From Muribaculaceae bacterium (GTDB lineage: Bacteria > Bacteroidota > Bacteroidia > Bacteroidales > Muribaculaceae): a stretch of 64,000 nucleotides of DNA. The stretch lies in contig JAFQZK010000038.1 of NCBI GenBank assembly GCA_017405965.1, positions 124,001-188,000 on the forward strand, written 5' to 3'. The notes below the pieces were generated by a model, which searched no databases, was not told the origin of the DNA, and saw only the letters and a list, made by a program, of their open reading frames with translations. Made by a program: the position numbers and the translations under genes. Every line of letters starts with the position of its first letter. The first letter of the stretch is position 1. This document shows positions 53,901 to 61,784 of the stretch, piece after piece.

Positions 53901-54395
53901 TTATTGAGCAAGCAGATTACGCACCTCCTGGATAAGTTCTTCCTCGGCGCCATCGGTGTAGCCACTATGTTTTGACACAACCTTACCGTTGCCGTCAACA
54001 ACCACGACAAACGGAATCATCTGTCCACCTAACGCCTTGAGCAAGTCACTGTTGGGGTCAAGCAAGACCTCATATTCCCACTCGTTCTGATCTACCAGCG
54101 GTTTCACCTTATTGATGTTCTGTGCTTGATCGATGCTCACGGCATAAATCTTTACACCGGTTTCCTCCTGCCATTCGTCATAGACCTCGGCGATAGCCGA
54201 GAGTTCGCGGTTGCAGGGCTTGCACCAAGTGGCAAAGAAGTCGATGATGAACGGTTTACCGTCATTGCTCAACGTCTCGCTTTGAACCGTAGCACCGTCA
54301 ATGCTCTTCAAGGTCACAGCAGGAAGCTGGGCTTGAGCAACACCAATACCAGCCAAAAGGCAGATAGCCAAAGTAACAAAATACTTTTTCATCAT
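53901..54395 (-). CDS. Exported TlpA/thioredoxin-like protein
   Basis: 164 residues with a signal peptide (MKKYFVTLAICLLAGIGVAQAQ) followed by a thioredoxin-fold domain with the redox-active motif FFATWCKPCNREL (Cys-Lys-Pro-Cys) and a cis-Pro turn (GGQMIPFVVVVD). It is a probable periplasmic thiol-disulfide reductant or isomerase and the first gene of the exported-protein operon. Start ATG 54395 (or the adjacent ATG 54392) opens the signal peptide; frames extending to 54497 cross the promoter. Confidence 0.9.
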   Translation of the reverse strand: MMKKYFVTLAICLLAGIGVAQAQLPAVTLKSIDGATVQSETLSNDGKPFIIDFFATWCKPCNRELSAIAEVYDEWQEETGVKIYAVSIDQAQNINKVKPLVDQNEWEYEVLLDPNSDLLKALGGQMIPFVVVVDGNGKVVSKHSGYTDGAEEELIQEVRNLLAQ

Positions 54396-54426
54396 TGTAT
54401 TTAAATTAGATATATGTTTAATCATG

Positions 54427-54458
54427 CAAAGATAGTGCAGGCCTTGCGAAATGACAAG
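54427..54458 (-). promoter_or_regulatory. Promoter of the TlpA-like/DUF6029/Omp28 operon
   Basis: Minus-strand -7 box TATCTTTG (54434-54427) with a -33-like CTTG (54458-54455) at a 20-bp gap, about 32 bp before the ATG. The left arm AAAGATAGTGCA (54428-54439) is perfectly complementary to 54493-54504. Confidence 0.6.
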
Positions 54459-54523
54459 AAAAAAGTAATTTTTTTTTGCAATATGCTCGACTTGCACTAT
54501 CTTTAGCTACAAATGGTTCACGA

Positions 54524-56185
54524 TTACTTGAGCACCTTGGTGGTGGTCACGTTACCGTTAGCATCGGTAGAGCGAATGATGTTCACACCATCCTCCATTT
54601 GGTCCACTTGACGGCCATCAATGGTATAAATCTCAGTTTTAACGACCTGAGCCGGTGCTTGAGTCTCGTTGATGGCAGTTGTCTTGCCGGAGATATCAAC
54701 ACACATCACGAACATACCGCCACTACCGGGAATCTCGTTCCAATTATCATCGTACTCTGAATCCTGGGTGTAGAAAATATAGGCGTTGCTCTGGTCATAG
54801 GTCACAGCAAAACCACTGGACTTGAAGTCGTCCTCGCAAATCTGCTTTGTCCATACGGTGTTGCCCATATCATCAATCTTCACAACCATGAAGTTAGCGC
54901 CGTTCCAGCTGGTACTGTTGCCGTAGAGAATCACCCAACCATCCTCGACGGGAATCACCTTGACAGGGGTAAAGCCCCAAAGATCGTTCATATCGAGCGA
55001 GATGCCATAGGTGTTGTCGCCGGTCCAGAAGTAGTTGTCCTCATCATCCACAACATTGGCATTGATGTGATACTCGCTACTGGAGTAAGCCCATTCCCAA
55101 GCCACGAGAGCCCTGTCTTCCTTGACGCCCATGGCAGCTATGCCTGCATCACCGTCGATGTGTCCGGTGAGGCTGATAGCCTCGGAAGAATATTCACCAG
55201 CCTCGTTCAGGTAGTTGACACACTGATAGCCGTACCAGTCGGTCAACACACGGTAGGAGATCATCAGCACGCCATTGCCGTCAACTTCGATGAGGGGTGT
55301 GGGCATGTACATGCCAGTGGTGAGAGCACGCTCCTCGATGGTCAGCGCTTCGCGCCACTGGTTCGCCATGTCGGCGCCCACGAGTTGCGCGTCAAGTCCG
55401 TAAATCGCGTTATCATAGACCAGGAATGCCCTGCCTGCTGATGCAGGATTAATCGTCATAATCTTAGAATCGATGCACTGCGGTGTCTCACAAATCACAG
55501 CGCCATTGGCATCGAGCGACATGACTACCCATAAGGCTTCATTAACCTGAACCGAGTCGGGCATCGTCTGGTTGGGGAACCAGGGCGAGGGTGACCAGTT
55601 GTCCTCGTTGGCCTCCTCCATGTAATACTCGGTGTGATTAACAGCTACATAGATATTGGAACCGCTCGCGCAAATCACGGGGGAAACATCCTCGACTATA
55701 AACGCGTTCTCGTGTAACTTGGGGAACGAGAACAAGATGCCGTCGGCGTCCCAAACAGGATTACCCTGCATGTCGTAACGATAGAAATAGGTCTCGGCCT
55801 TTTCCTGCATGTCGGGGTCGTTGCGCACATCGGTATAAGCCAAGAGGATATCGCCGTTCTCGGCCAGACACAGACCATAGTCAGTGGTCCATGTACGGGT
55901 GGCCTTGTCACACACGATGATGCCCTCGTCACCGAACATGGCATTACCATCGGCATCAAATACCTGGAGATGGAGCTGGTAGGAGAACACGCCATCAGTG
56001 TTTTCGCCGCGCAGCCAAGTGAGAATGATCTTGCCGTCATCGGTACGCATGGTTTTCATCTGCACCTGTCCGTTACTACCATCCTTGTCGAGGTGGGTTG
56101 CCTCGGTGTCACTGGGTTGCCAATTGGCCATCATCGTGCCTATCGCAAAGACAGCCATCACAACAAATGTAAATATTTTTTTCAT
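54524..56185 (-). CDS. Exported T9SS cargo protein
   Basis: 553 residues. Signal peptide (MKKIFTFVVMAVFAIGTMMA). Beta-propeller-like strands throughout (KIILTWLRGENTDGVF, GNAMFGDEGIIVCD, GLCLAENGDILLAYTDVRN, ICASGSNIYVAVNHTEY, GVLMISYRVLTDWYGYQ, DRALVAWEWAYSSSEYHI). The C-terminus is a T9SS type A sorting domain (about residues 515-553: TEIYTIDGRQVDQMEDGVNI, TTTKVLK). No catalytic motif is seen. It has its own -7 box (TATATTTG, 56305-56298), so it is probably not part of the operon downstream. Confidence 0.85.
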   Translation of the reverse strand: MKKIFTFVVMAVFAIGTMMANWQPSDTEATHLDKDGSNGQVQMKTMRTDDGKIILTWLRGENTDGVFSYQLHLQVFDADGNAMFGDEGIIVCDKATRTWTTDYGLCLAENGDILLAYTDVRNDPDMQEKAETYFYRYDMQGNPVWDADGILFSFPKLHENAFIVEDVSPVICASGSNIYVAVNHTEYYMEEANEDNWSPSPWFPNQTMPDSVQVNEALWVVMSLDANGAVICETPQCIDSKIMTINPASAGRAFLVYDNAIYGLDAQLVGADMANQWREALTIEERALTTGMYMPTPLIEVDGNGVLMISYRVLTDWYGYQCVNYLNEAGEYSSEAISLTGHIDGDAGIAAMGVKEDRALVAWEWAYSSSEYHINANVVDDEDNYFWTGDNTYGISLDMNDLWGFTPVKVIPVEDGWVILYGNSTSWNGANFMVVKIDDMGNTVWTKQICEDDFKSSGFAVTYDQSNAYIFYTQDSEYDDNWNEIPGSGGMFVMCVDISGKTTAINETQAPAQVVKTEIYTIDGRQVDQMEDGVNIIRSTDANGNVTTTKVLK

Positions 56186-56297
56186 AAACTTGAATTTTAA
56201 TTAATTATACATGAGGCGAATTGATCTCGCCGGTTATCATCACAAACAGGTCAGGAGATGGAAGTAAATGTGTTAGGTTTCCATCGCAATGCCACTG

Positions 56298-56305
56298 CAA
56301 ATATA
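56298..56305 (-). promoter_or_regulatory. Putative -7 element of the T9SS cargo gene
   Basis: TATATTTG on the minus strand, 113 bp before the ATG; no -33 match. Confidence 0.4.
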
Positions 56306-56353
56306 ATTATTATATTTTAAATGAGTATCATAATCGGCCGAAAGTCCTGATTA

Positions 56354-57580
56354 TTATCGCGATGCACGATAATAGAGAACCGCAGCGATGATGATATAGA
56401 CAAAGTTGGGTATCCACATCGCGATGCGGGGGCTGGTATAGCCCGAAACCGCAAACGTCGAGGTGACTGTCATGAACAGGATGTAAGAGAAACTGAGCAA
56501 CAGGCCCAGACCGATGTTGAGGCCGATACCTCCCCTCACCTTGCGGGACGAGAGCGACAGGCCGATGATCGTAAGGATGAATGCCGCCGCCGTCATGGCG
56601 ATGCGACGCTCATATTCAATCTCAAAATTCTTGATGTTGGCGACACCGCGAGCCTTCTGCTTATTGATGTACTCCTTGAGCTGCGGCGAAGTCATCGTCT
56701 GCTCATCGTTCTTGGAAATCAAGAAGTCACGCGGGTCGATATTGAGCAGGGTGTCCATCACGCTGCCTTTAGTCATCGTTTCCTTCATGCCATTGAAGTT
56801 ACGAATCGTATATTGGCGAATGGTCCACAGGCCCACCGAGTCATACTTGATCGTCTCGGCCGTGAGACGCGACTTGAGCGTGTTGCCGTCAAACTTCTCG
56901 AGCGAGAAACGGAAACCGCTGCGCGTCGTGTTGTCGTAGCGCGCCATATAGGCCATCACGCCCGGCTTGACCTGCAACTGGATGTTGTCGCCATAGATGA
57001 CCTCCTTGTTCTTGACCCACTTGTTGGTATAGGCGATGCGCTCCACGTTGGCAGGAGGAATGATATAAGCCGCCAGCAGGTAGCTGCCCAGAGCGATCAC
57101 TGCGGCCGAGAAGATGTAAGGTACAGTCAAGCGGTGGAAACTGATGCCATTGGAGAGCATGGCGATGATCTCGCTGCGATCGGCAAGACGCGATGTGAAG
57201 AAAATCACCGAGATGAACGTGAACAACGGACTGAACTGGCTGAGCACAAAGGGAAGGAAGTTCATGAAGTACTGGAAAACCGTCGCCTTGATAGGTGCCG
57301 TCAACACAGCATCCAATTTCTCGTTGATGTCAAACATCACCACGATGGCAAACAACAGCAGGATCGCGAAGAAGAAAGTGCCCAGGAAATGCTTGATGAT
57401 ATAACGGTCAAAGCGCTTCACGTAGTACCACGGGTAGCGCTTGCGAGAATCGGGAGCAGACGGCTCAGAAGCCCCGGGATCCTGAGAATTCTCGGAGAGC
57501 TCGGACAACTCGGAGATCTCGGAGAGCTCTGAGGTCTCTGAGGACTCGACAGGTGCTATGTTCTTGAGTTCGTCTTCCAT
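56354..57580 (-). CDS. LptF/LptG-family permease (lipopolysaccharide export)
   Basis: 408-residue inner-membrane protein. It has an unusual N-terminal extension of about 45 residues with Ser-Glu-Leu repeats (SELSEISELSELSE), then YjgP/YjgQ-type segments: two transmembrane spans (about 65-90, 105-130), the long periplasmic beta-jellyroll, and three or four more spans at the C-terminus (AMTAAAFILTIIGLSL, RGGIGLNIGLGLLLSF). LptF/LptG work with LptB to extract LPS from the inner membrane. It lies 21 nt after tgt, in one operon. Whether it is F or G cannot be decided. Confidence 0.85.
   Translation of the reverse strand: MEDELKNIAPVESSETSELSEISELSELSENSQDPGASEPSAPDSRKRYPWYYVKRFDRYIIKHFLGTFFFAILLLFAIVVMFDINEKLDAVLTAPIKATVFQYFMNFLPFVLSQFSPLFTFISVIFFTSRLADRSEIIAMLSNGISFHRLTVPYIFSAAVIALGSYLLAAYIIPPANVERIAYTNKWVKNKEVIYGDNIQLQVKPGVMAYMARYDNTTRSGFRFSLEKFDGNTLKSRLTAETIKYDSVGLWTIRQYTIRNFNGMKETMTKGSVMDTLLNIDPRDFLISKNDEQTMTSPQLKEYINKQKARGVANIKNFEIEYERRIAMTAAAFILTIIGLSLSSRKVRGGIGLNIGLGLLLSFSYILFMTVTSTFAVSGYTSPRIAMWIPNFVYIIIAAVLYYRASR
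57482..57553. repeat. 9-bp tandem repeat coding the Ser-Glu-Leu tract of the LptF/G-type permease
   Basis: Eight in-frame nonamers on the plus strand (57482 to 57553), such as CTCGGAGAG, CTCGGACAA, CTCGGAGAT, CTCTGAGGT, encode on the minus strand the Ser-Glu-Leu-like repeats at about residues 10-33. Confidence 0.85.
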
Positions 57581-57601
57581 CTTTCCTGATTCCCTATTTG
57601 A

Positions 57602-58732
57602 TTACAGGCGTTGCTGCACGTCGTGGACCATCTGTTTCTTCCAAGCGGGGAAATCCCCGGCGATGATGTGCTTGCGGGCTTCACCCACCAGCCACAGATA
57701 GAAGGCCAGATTGTGAATGCTGGCAATCTGCATGGCAAGAATCTCCTGAGCAATGAACAGGTGACGCACATAGGCTTTACTGTACAACTGGTCAACGACC
57801 GAGGGGCCATCCTCCTGCAAGGGAGAGAAATCGTCGGCCCACTTCTTGTTGCGCATGTTCATGATGCCATGACGGGTGAAGAGCATACCGTTGCGCCCGT
57901 TGCGGGTGGGCATCACACAATCCATCATGTCCACACCGCGATCGATGGCCTCCAGGATATTGGCCGGCGTTCCCACACCCATCAGGTAACGGGGACGGTC
58001 CTGAGGCAGGATGTCATTAACGACTTCAATCATTTCATACATCACCTCGGTGGGCTCTCCCACGGCAAGACCGCCGATAGCGTTGCCGTCGGCACCCAGA
58101 TCAGCGACAAACTTGGAGGATTCCTGACGCAGGTCCTTATAGGTACAGCCCTGCACAATAGGGAAATAGGCCTGGCTGTGACCGTAACGCGGCTGCGTAT
58201 TCTTGAAGTGTTTCCATCCACGTGCAAGCCAGTTGTGAGTCAGTGTCAACGACTTGCGGGCATAATTGTAGTCGCTGGTACCCGGCGGGCACTCGTCAAG
58301 AGCCATCATGATGTCACTGCCGATGGTGCGTTCGATATCCACCACCTTCTCGGGGGTAAACAGGTGCTTGCTGCCGTCGATGTGGCTGCGGAAAGTGACG
58401 CCCTCGTCGGTCAGCTTGCGGTTATCGGCCAGCGAAAACACCTGAAAACCACCGCTGTCGGTCAGGATGGGACGATCCCAGCTATTGAACTTGTGCAGGC
58501 CCCCGGCGCGCTCGATGATGTCCATGCCGGGTCGCAGGTACAGATGATAGGTGTTGCCCAGAATGATCTGTGCCTTGATATCATCTCTCAGCTCGGTCAT
58601 GTGTACAGCCTTGACAGCCCCCACCGTGCCCACAGGCATGAAAATAGGGGTCTCGATCTGGCCATGGTCGGTCGTAATAAGTCCGGCGCGCGCATTGGTG
58701 CCTTCGGGTGTGGCTATGAGTTGATAGTCCAT
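57602..58732 (-). CDS. tgt: tRNA-guanine transglycosylase (queuine tRNA-ribosyltransferase)
   Basis: Exchanges G34 of GUN-anticodon tRNAs for the queuosine precursor. 376 residues. Catalytic base in ILTDSGGFQVFSL, the nucleophilic Asp and guanine pocket in MMDCVMPTRNGRNG, VQGCTYKDLR, IGGLAVGEP. In the C-terminal part the usual zinc-binding C-x-C-x2-C is absent: the matching stretch reads EDGPSVVDQLYSKAYVRHL, without Cys, while the His in SIHNLAFYLWL remains. It is followed by the LptF/G-type gene. Confidence 0.95.
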   Translation of the reverse strand: MDYQLIATPEGTNARAGLITTDHGQIETPIFMPVGTVGAVKAVHMTELRDDIKAQIILGNTYHLYLRPGMDIIERAGGLHKFNSWDRPILTDSGGFQVFSLADNRKLTDEGVTFRSHIDGSKHLFTPEKVVDIERTIGSDIMMALDECPPGTSDYNYARKSLTLTHNWLARGWKHFKNTQPRYGHSQAYFPIVQGCTYKDLRQESSKFVADLGADGNAIGGLAVGEPTEVMYEMIEVVNDILPQDRPRYLMGVGTPANILEAIDRGVDMMDCVMPTRNGRNGMLFTRHGIMNMRNKKWADDFSPLQEDGPSVVDQLYSKAYVRHLFIAQEILAMQIASIHNLAFYLWLVGEARKHIIAGDFPAWKKQMVHDVQQRL

Positions 58733-58757
58733 TCAGTCTCTGTTCTTAAAAATCGTG

Positions 58758-58765
58758 CAAAGTTA
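58758..58765 (-). promoter_or_regulatory. Putative -7 element of tgt
   Basis: TAACTTTG on the minus strand, 26 bp before the tgt ATG; no -33 match. Confidence 0.55.
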
Positions 58766-58816
58766 GTGATTTTTTTAGTTTTCGGTCTTGTGTTTCCCCC
58801 TTTAGAGACAATAAAA

Positions 58817-58888
58817 GACACGAATTTCGCTAATTTAACGAGTTTCACGAACAAATTGCATCGTGTCCTTCGCCTAAATTAGCGAAAT
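58817..58888. repeat. Complex inverted repeat between tgt and the coiled-coil gene
   Basis: ATTTCGCTAATTTA (58824-58837) is perfectly complementary to 58875-58888; the flanking GACACGA (58817-58823) also matches TCGTGTC (58861-58867), so two alternative pairings overlap. It lies upstream of tgt, not between co-transcribed genes. Confidence 0.75.
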
Positions 58889-58912
58889 CCGCATCAATCG
58901 GAGCAAAGCAAA

Positions 58913-59629
58913 TTATTTGTATTTCTCCATTTCCTTGCGGGCCTTCTCCAGGTTCTGAGCAGCCTTGTCATAGTTCTTGATGGCCTTCTCGAGTTCCTTC
59001 TGAGCCTTGACGTTCTGCTTAGCGTGCTTCTCGTCAAGTTTGAGTTTCTCGCCGTCTTGTTTCAGACGCTTGTCGTCGGTGAGACCTTTGGACTCAGCCT
59101 TGGCATGTTTCTCGTCGAGTTTGGTTTTCTCGCGCATCTGATTCTCAGGGAGCTCACTGTATTTCTTCTGGGCCTCGATTTTCTTCTTCTCGGCATCTTT
59201 CATCTTGTCAACGGCCTTGTTGTATTTCTCGGTGGCCTTCTGACGCTTCTCTATCTCTTTTTGCTGCTTCTTAGCCTCTTTTTCAGCCTTTTTGGCTTCT
59301 TTCTCTTGCTTCTCGGCAGCTTTCTTGGCCTCCTTGGCCTGCTTCTCCTGCTCCTTATAGGCCTGCTTCTGCTCCTTAGCGGCATCAGCGGCAGCCTTAG
59401 CTTGCTTCTCCTGTTCCTTCAAAGCCTGCTGGGTCTTCTTGTCCTGTTGATCCAACTTCTTGAAGTCGGTCTGCTTGAGGGCATGACCTTTCTGATTATA
59501 GGATTTCATACGCTCAGCTTCAGCATTCTTGATGATCTGTTGTTGCTGAGGGTCAGGTGTCGTCGGCGTTTGAGCAACGGCCACAGTTGCAAAGCACAAA
59601 AGCATTGCCATTAAAATCAACTTTCTCAT
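58913..59629 (-). CDS. Exported Lys/Glu/Ala-rich coiled-coil protein
   Basis: 238 residues. Signal peptide (MRKLILMAMLLCFATVAVAQ), a Gln-rich stretch, then nearly continuous charged helix rich in K, E, A and Q (about residues 50-238) with KQAKEAKKAAEKQEKEAKKA-like heptads, strongly predicted to form a long coiled coil. Short motifs recur (KLDEKHAK occurs twice). No family could be named. It may act as a periplasmic spacer or wall-binding rod. It stands alone, with a large inverted repeat downstream. Confidence 0.78.
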   Translation of the reverse strand: MRKLILMAMLLCFATVAVAQTPTTPDPQQQQIIKNAEAERMKSYNQKGHALKQTDFKKLDQQDKKTQQALKEQEKQAKAAADAAKEQKQAYKEQEKQAKEAKKAAEKQEKEAKKAEKEAKKQQKEIEKRQKATEKYNKAVDKMKDAEKKKIEAQKKYSELPENQMREKTKLDEKHAKAESKGLTDDKRLKQDGEKLKLDEKHAKQNVKAQKELEKAIKNYDKAAQNLEKARKEMEKYK

Positions 59630-59810
59630 AATTGTCCTATTTTTTAATTAAACGATGTTATCTATACTGCAAAGATATAATTAAGACATGAATTAACAAA
59701 AAAAAGTTTAAACGGATTTTCACAAAAAACTGCGGGAGCATGTCGTCGTGAATAGACATGCCCCCACATTGATAGGAAAAATCACTCAAGTGACAATCTC
59801 ACATAAAATA

Positions 59811-61487
59811 CTAATTAGTGAGAATGTAATTGATCAACATTGTGACATCGCTAATGGTCAACTGCGGGTGAGACCCGTCCATCACATACTGGATGAGCGA
59901 TGTGGCATCGGTCACCGTGAAGGGAGCATTGTACTTAGCCACACGGCCTACCACCGTCAGCACGCCATCGCTATTAGCGATCGTCTTGAGATCCGAAGCG
60001 TCGGTCGTGTAATAGTACAAACCAAGGTTGTAGTTGCCCGACTCCAGATCGGCAGGCAAGGTGACCTGACCGTTGACCGTGCTACCCTGTTCAAACGAGT
60101 TCTTGTTGACGGGCACAGCATTGCCGGTGCAAACCCTGTTGCCGTTCATGTCCACAAGACCGAACATCAGGTTGAATGTGCTGTAGGAAGTCCTGAACGA
60201 GAAATCCTTAGCCATGGTGTTCATATCGTCACCCAGCACAAGCAGGTTATTGTCGGCCTCAAGATTCACCGAGTTGATGATGCAGTAGGTAGGAGGCTCC
60301 ACACCGATAAGCATCTCATGGCCGCTTCTGAAGTTCAGTTCATCGCCATCACGGTGAGTCATCTTCAACGAAGTGGACAGATACCAGCCATCGCAGGTGC
60401 CGTACCAGCCCAGGTTGAAGTGGAAATAGCCCTCGGCATTATAACCGTCGCAGATGAAGGCATGTCCACCGGCACTGGGATCACTGGCCGAGTAGAGAAT
60501 AGGTCTGCCGGCATCAAGCTCGGTTTTGATTTTTGCTTCCCACTCGGCGGTGGTATAGTTGTTGCCACCCCATGACCCCCAAGAAGAGCTCTTGGAGATA
60601 TCCTGAGCGTTGGAACTGTAGCCGAACCACTTCATGGCTGACAGCTGATCCCAAGTGTAGGCACCGCTGCCGTCAGGGCTGTAATCCATCTCCACGGCCT
60701 GGCCACAATAGCGTGATAACTTGGCAGCCTCTTGAGCCTGTTCATCGGTATAAACGTCCTGAACAAGCACACTGTTGTCCCAGTCCCAATGGCAATAGCT
60801 GGGCAGCATGAGAGAATAGTCAAAGGTCGTTGCAGGCAGGGCAGGAACAGTCTTGCGGATACTGTAGCAATAGTATGAATCTATAGCGCCGCATGACGTG
60901 GGATACTGCCAGTACAACATGACCTGAGCCATTGCAGTGGCGACACAGCCCACCACGCAGTATTCGTTCTGATAAACGGGGCATTGCAGATAATAAGGCA
61001 TCTCCTGACCCCAGTTGGACTTGATGAGCGGCTCAACGCCACCGGCATCGTTTAATGTCGGAGCCTTGAGAACGAGATCGTCGGCAGTATAGGTCTGGAG
61101 GTATTCAATCTCCTGCTTATAGCCGTCAAGAAGGTCCTTGAGGTTGTAAGGCAGGTTGTCGAAGTCGATGAAACCATTATCGCTGTAACCCAGTACACGA
61201 GCGGCACGATCCTCGCCAGCGATGATGACAAAGCCACCACCATTGATGTTGAAAGCATAGAAGTCGTTGGCACCAGCCACCTTGCTGGAAGGCTCTACAT
61301 GAGCCAACCTGAAGTCGGTCAGCGAGGGGGCCTTGAGTGTACCAGGCCTTGCCTGTACATGTTGTCTGATGAAATCGGCCGCCGATTGGCGAGCTGCTGT
61401 AGCATCCACATTGGCTGCTCCGGCCTGCATCGCGAACATCGCGATTGCAGCCAGGAGTCCACAATTAAGTAATCTCTTGATAATCAT
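59811..61487 (-). CDS. Exported C10-family cysteine protease (streptopain type) with degenerate dockerin-like tail
   Basis: 558 residues. Signal peptide (LLAAIAMFAMQAGAA), propeptide (about residues 28-150: AADFIRQH, FYAFNINGGGFVIIAGEDRAARVLGYS), and the catalytic domain with Cys181 (VVGCVATAMAQVM) and His342 (GGHAFICDGYN). After the protease domain (about 150-410) comes a beta-rich domain, then a C-terminus with VTDATSLIQYVM and TISDVTMLINYIL, dockerin-like helices without the usual Asp-x-Asn-x-Asp loops. C10 enzymes degrade host or competing-cell proteins. The gene is monocistronic with a possible -7 box at 61560-61553. Confidence 0.9.
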   Translation of the reverse strand: MIIKRLLNCGLLAAIAMFAMQAGAANVDATAARQSAADFIRQHVQARPGTLKAPSLTDFRLAHVEPSSKVAGANDFYAFNINGGGFVIIAGEDRAARVLGYSDNGFIDFDNLPYNLKDLLDGYKQEIEYLQTYTADDLVLKAPTLNDAGGVEPLIKSNWGQEMPYYLQCPVYQNEYCVVGCVATAMAQVMLYWQYPTSCGAIDSYYCYSIRKTVPALPATTFDYSLMLPSYCHWDWDNSVLVQDVYTDEQAQEAAKLSRYCGQAVEMDYSPDGSGAYTWDQLSAMKWFGYSSNAQDISKSSSWGSWGGNNYTTAEWEAKIKTELDAGRPILYSASDPSAGGHAFICDGYNAEGYFHFNLGWYGTCDGWYLSTSLKMTHRDGDELNFRSGHEMLIGVEPPTYCIINSVNLEADNNLLVLGDDMNTMAKDFSFRTSYSTFNLMFGLVDMNGNRVCTGNAVPVNKNSFEQGSTVNGQVTLPADLESGNYNLGLYYYTTDASDLKTIANSDGVLTVVGRVAKYNAPFTVTDATSLIQYVMDGSHPQLTISDVTMLINYILTN

Positions 61488-61552
61488 AGCTTAATGTGAT
61501 TAAACGAAAAAACAAGTAAAGATTCTGTTAATTAATACGCATTTCTAGATTA

Positions 61553-61560
61553 CAAAAGTA
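61553..61560 (-). promoter_or_regulatory. Putative -7 element of the C10 protease gene
   Basis: TACTTTTG on the minus strand, 66 bp before the ATG; a CAAA at 61583 gives a -33 at a 22-bp gap. Confidence 0.45.
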
Positions 61561-61729
61561 ATATAAAAAGCAAAAACAATAACAAATTATTATTCAAATT
61601 TTTATTTTTTTCTTTTGTAAAGGTATTCATCGCGATTGAATAGTCATGTTTAATGCTTGTATTTCAGGCTGATGCATACGTCTCAATAAAAAAATTACAG
61701 TGTGAAGAAAAAAAAGTTGCTGATTTGCG

Positions 61730-61759
61730 TTTGTAAACCGATTTTATTTTGTAATTTTG
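61730..61759 (+). promoter_or_regulatory. Promoter of ftsK
   Basis: TTTG (61730-61733), 18-bp gap, TAATTTTG (61752-61759), 26 bp before the ftsK ATG. Confidence 0.6.
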
Positions 61760-61784
61760 ACGCCCTATTAAAAACACAACAGCA

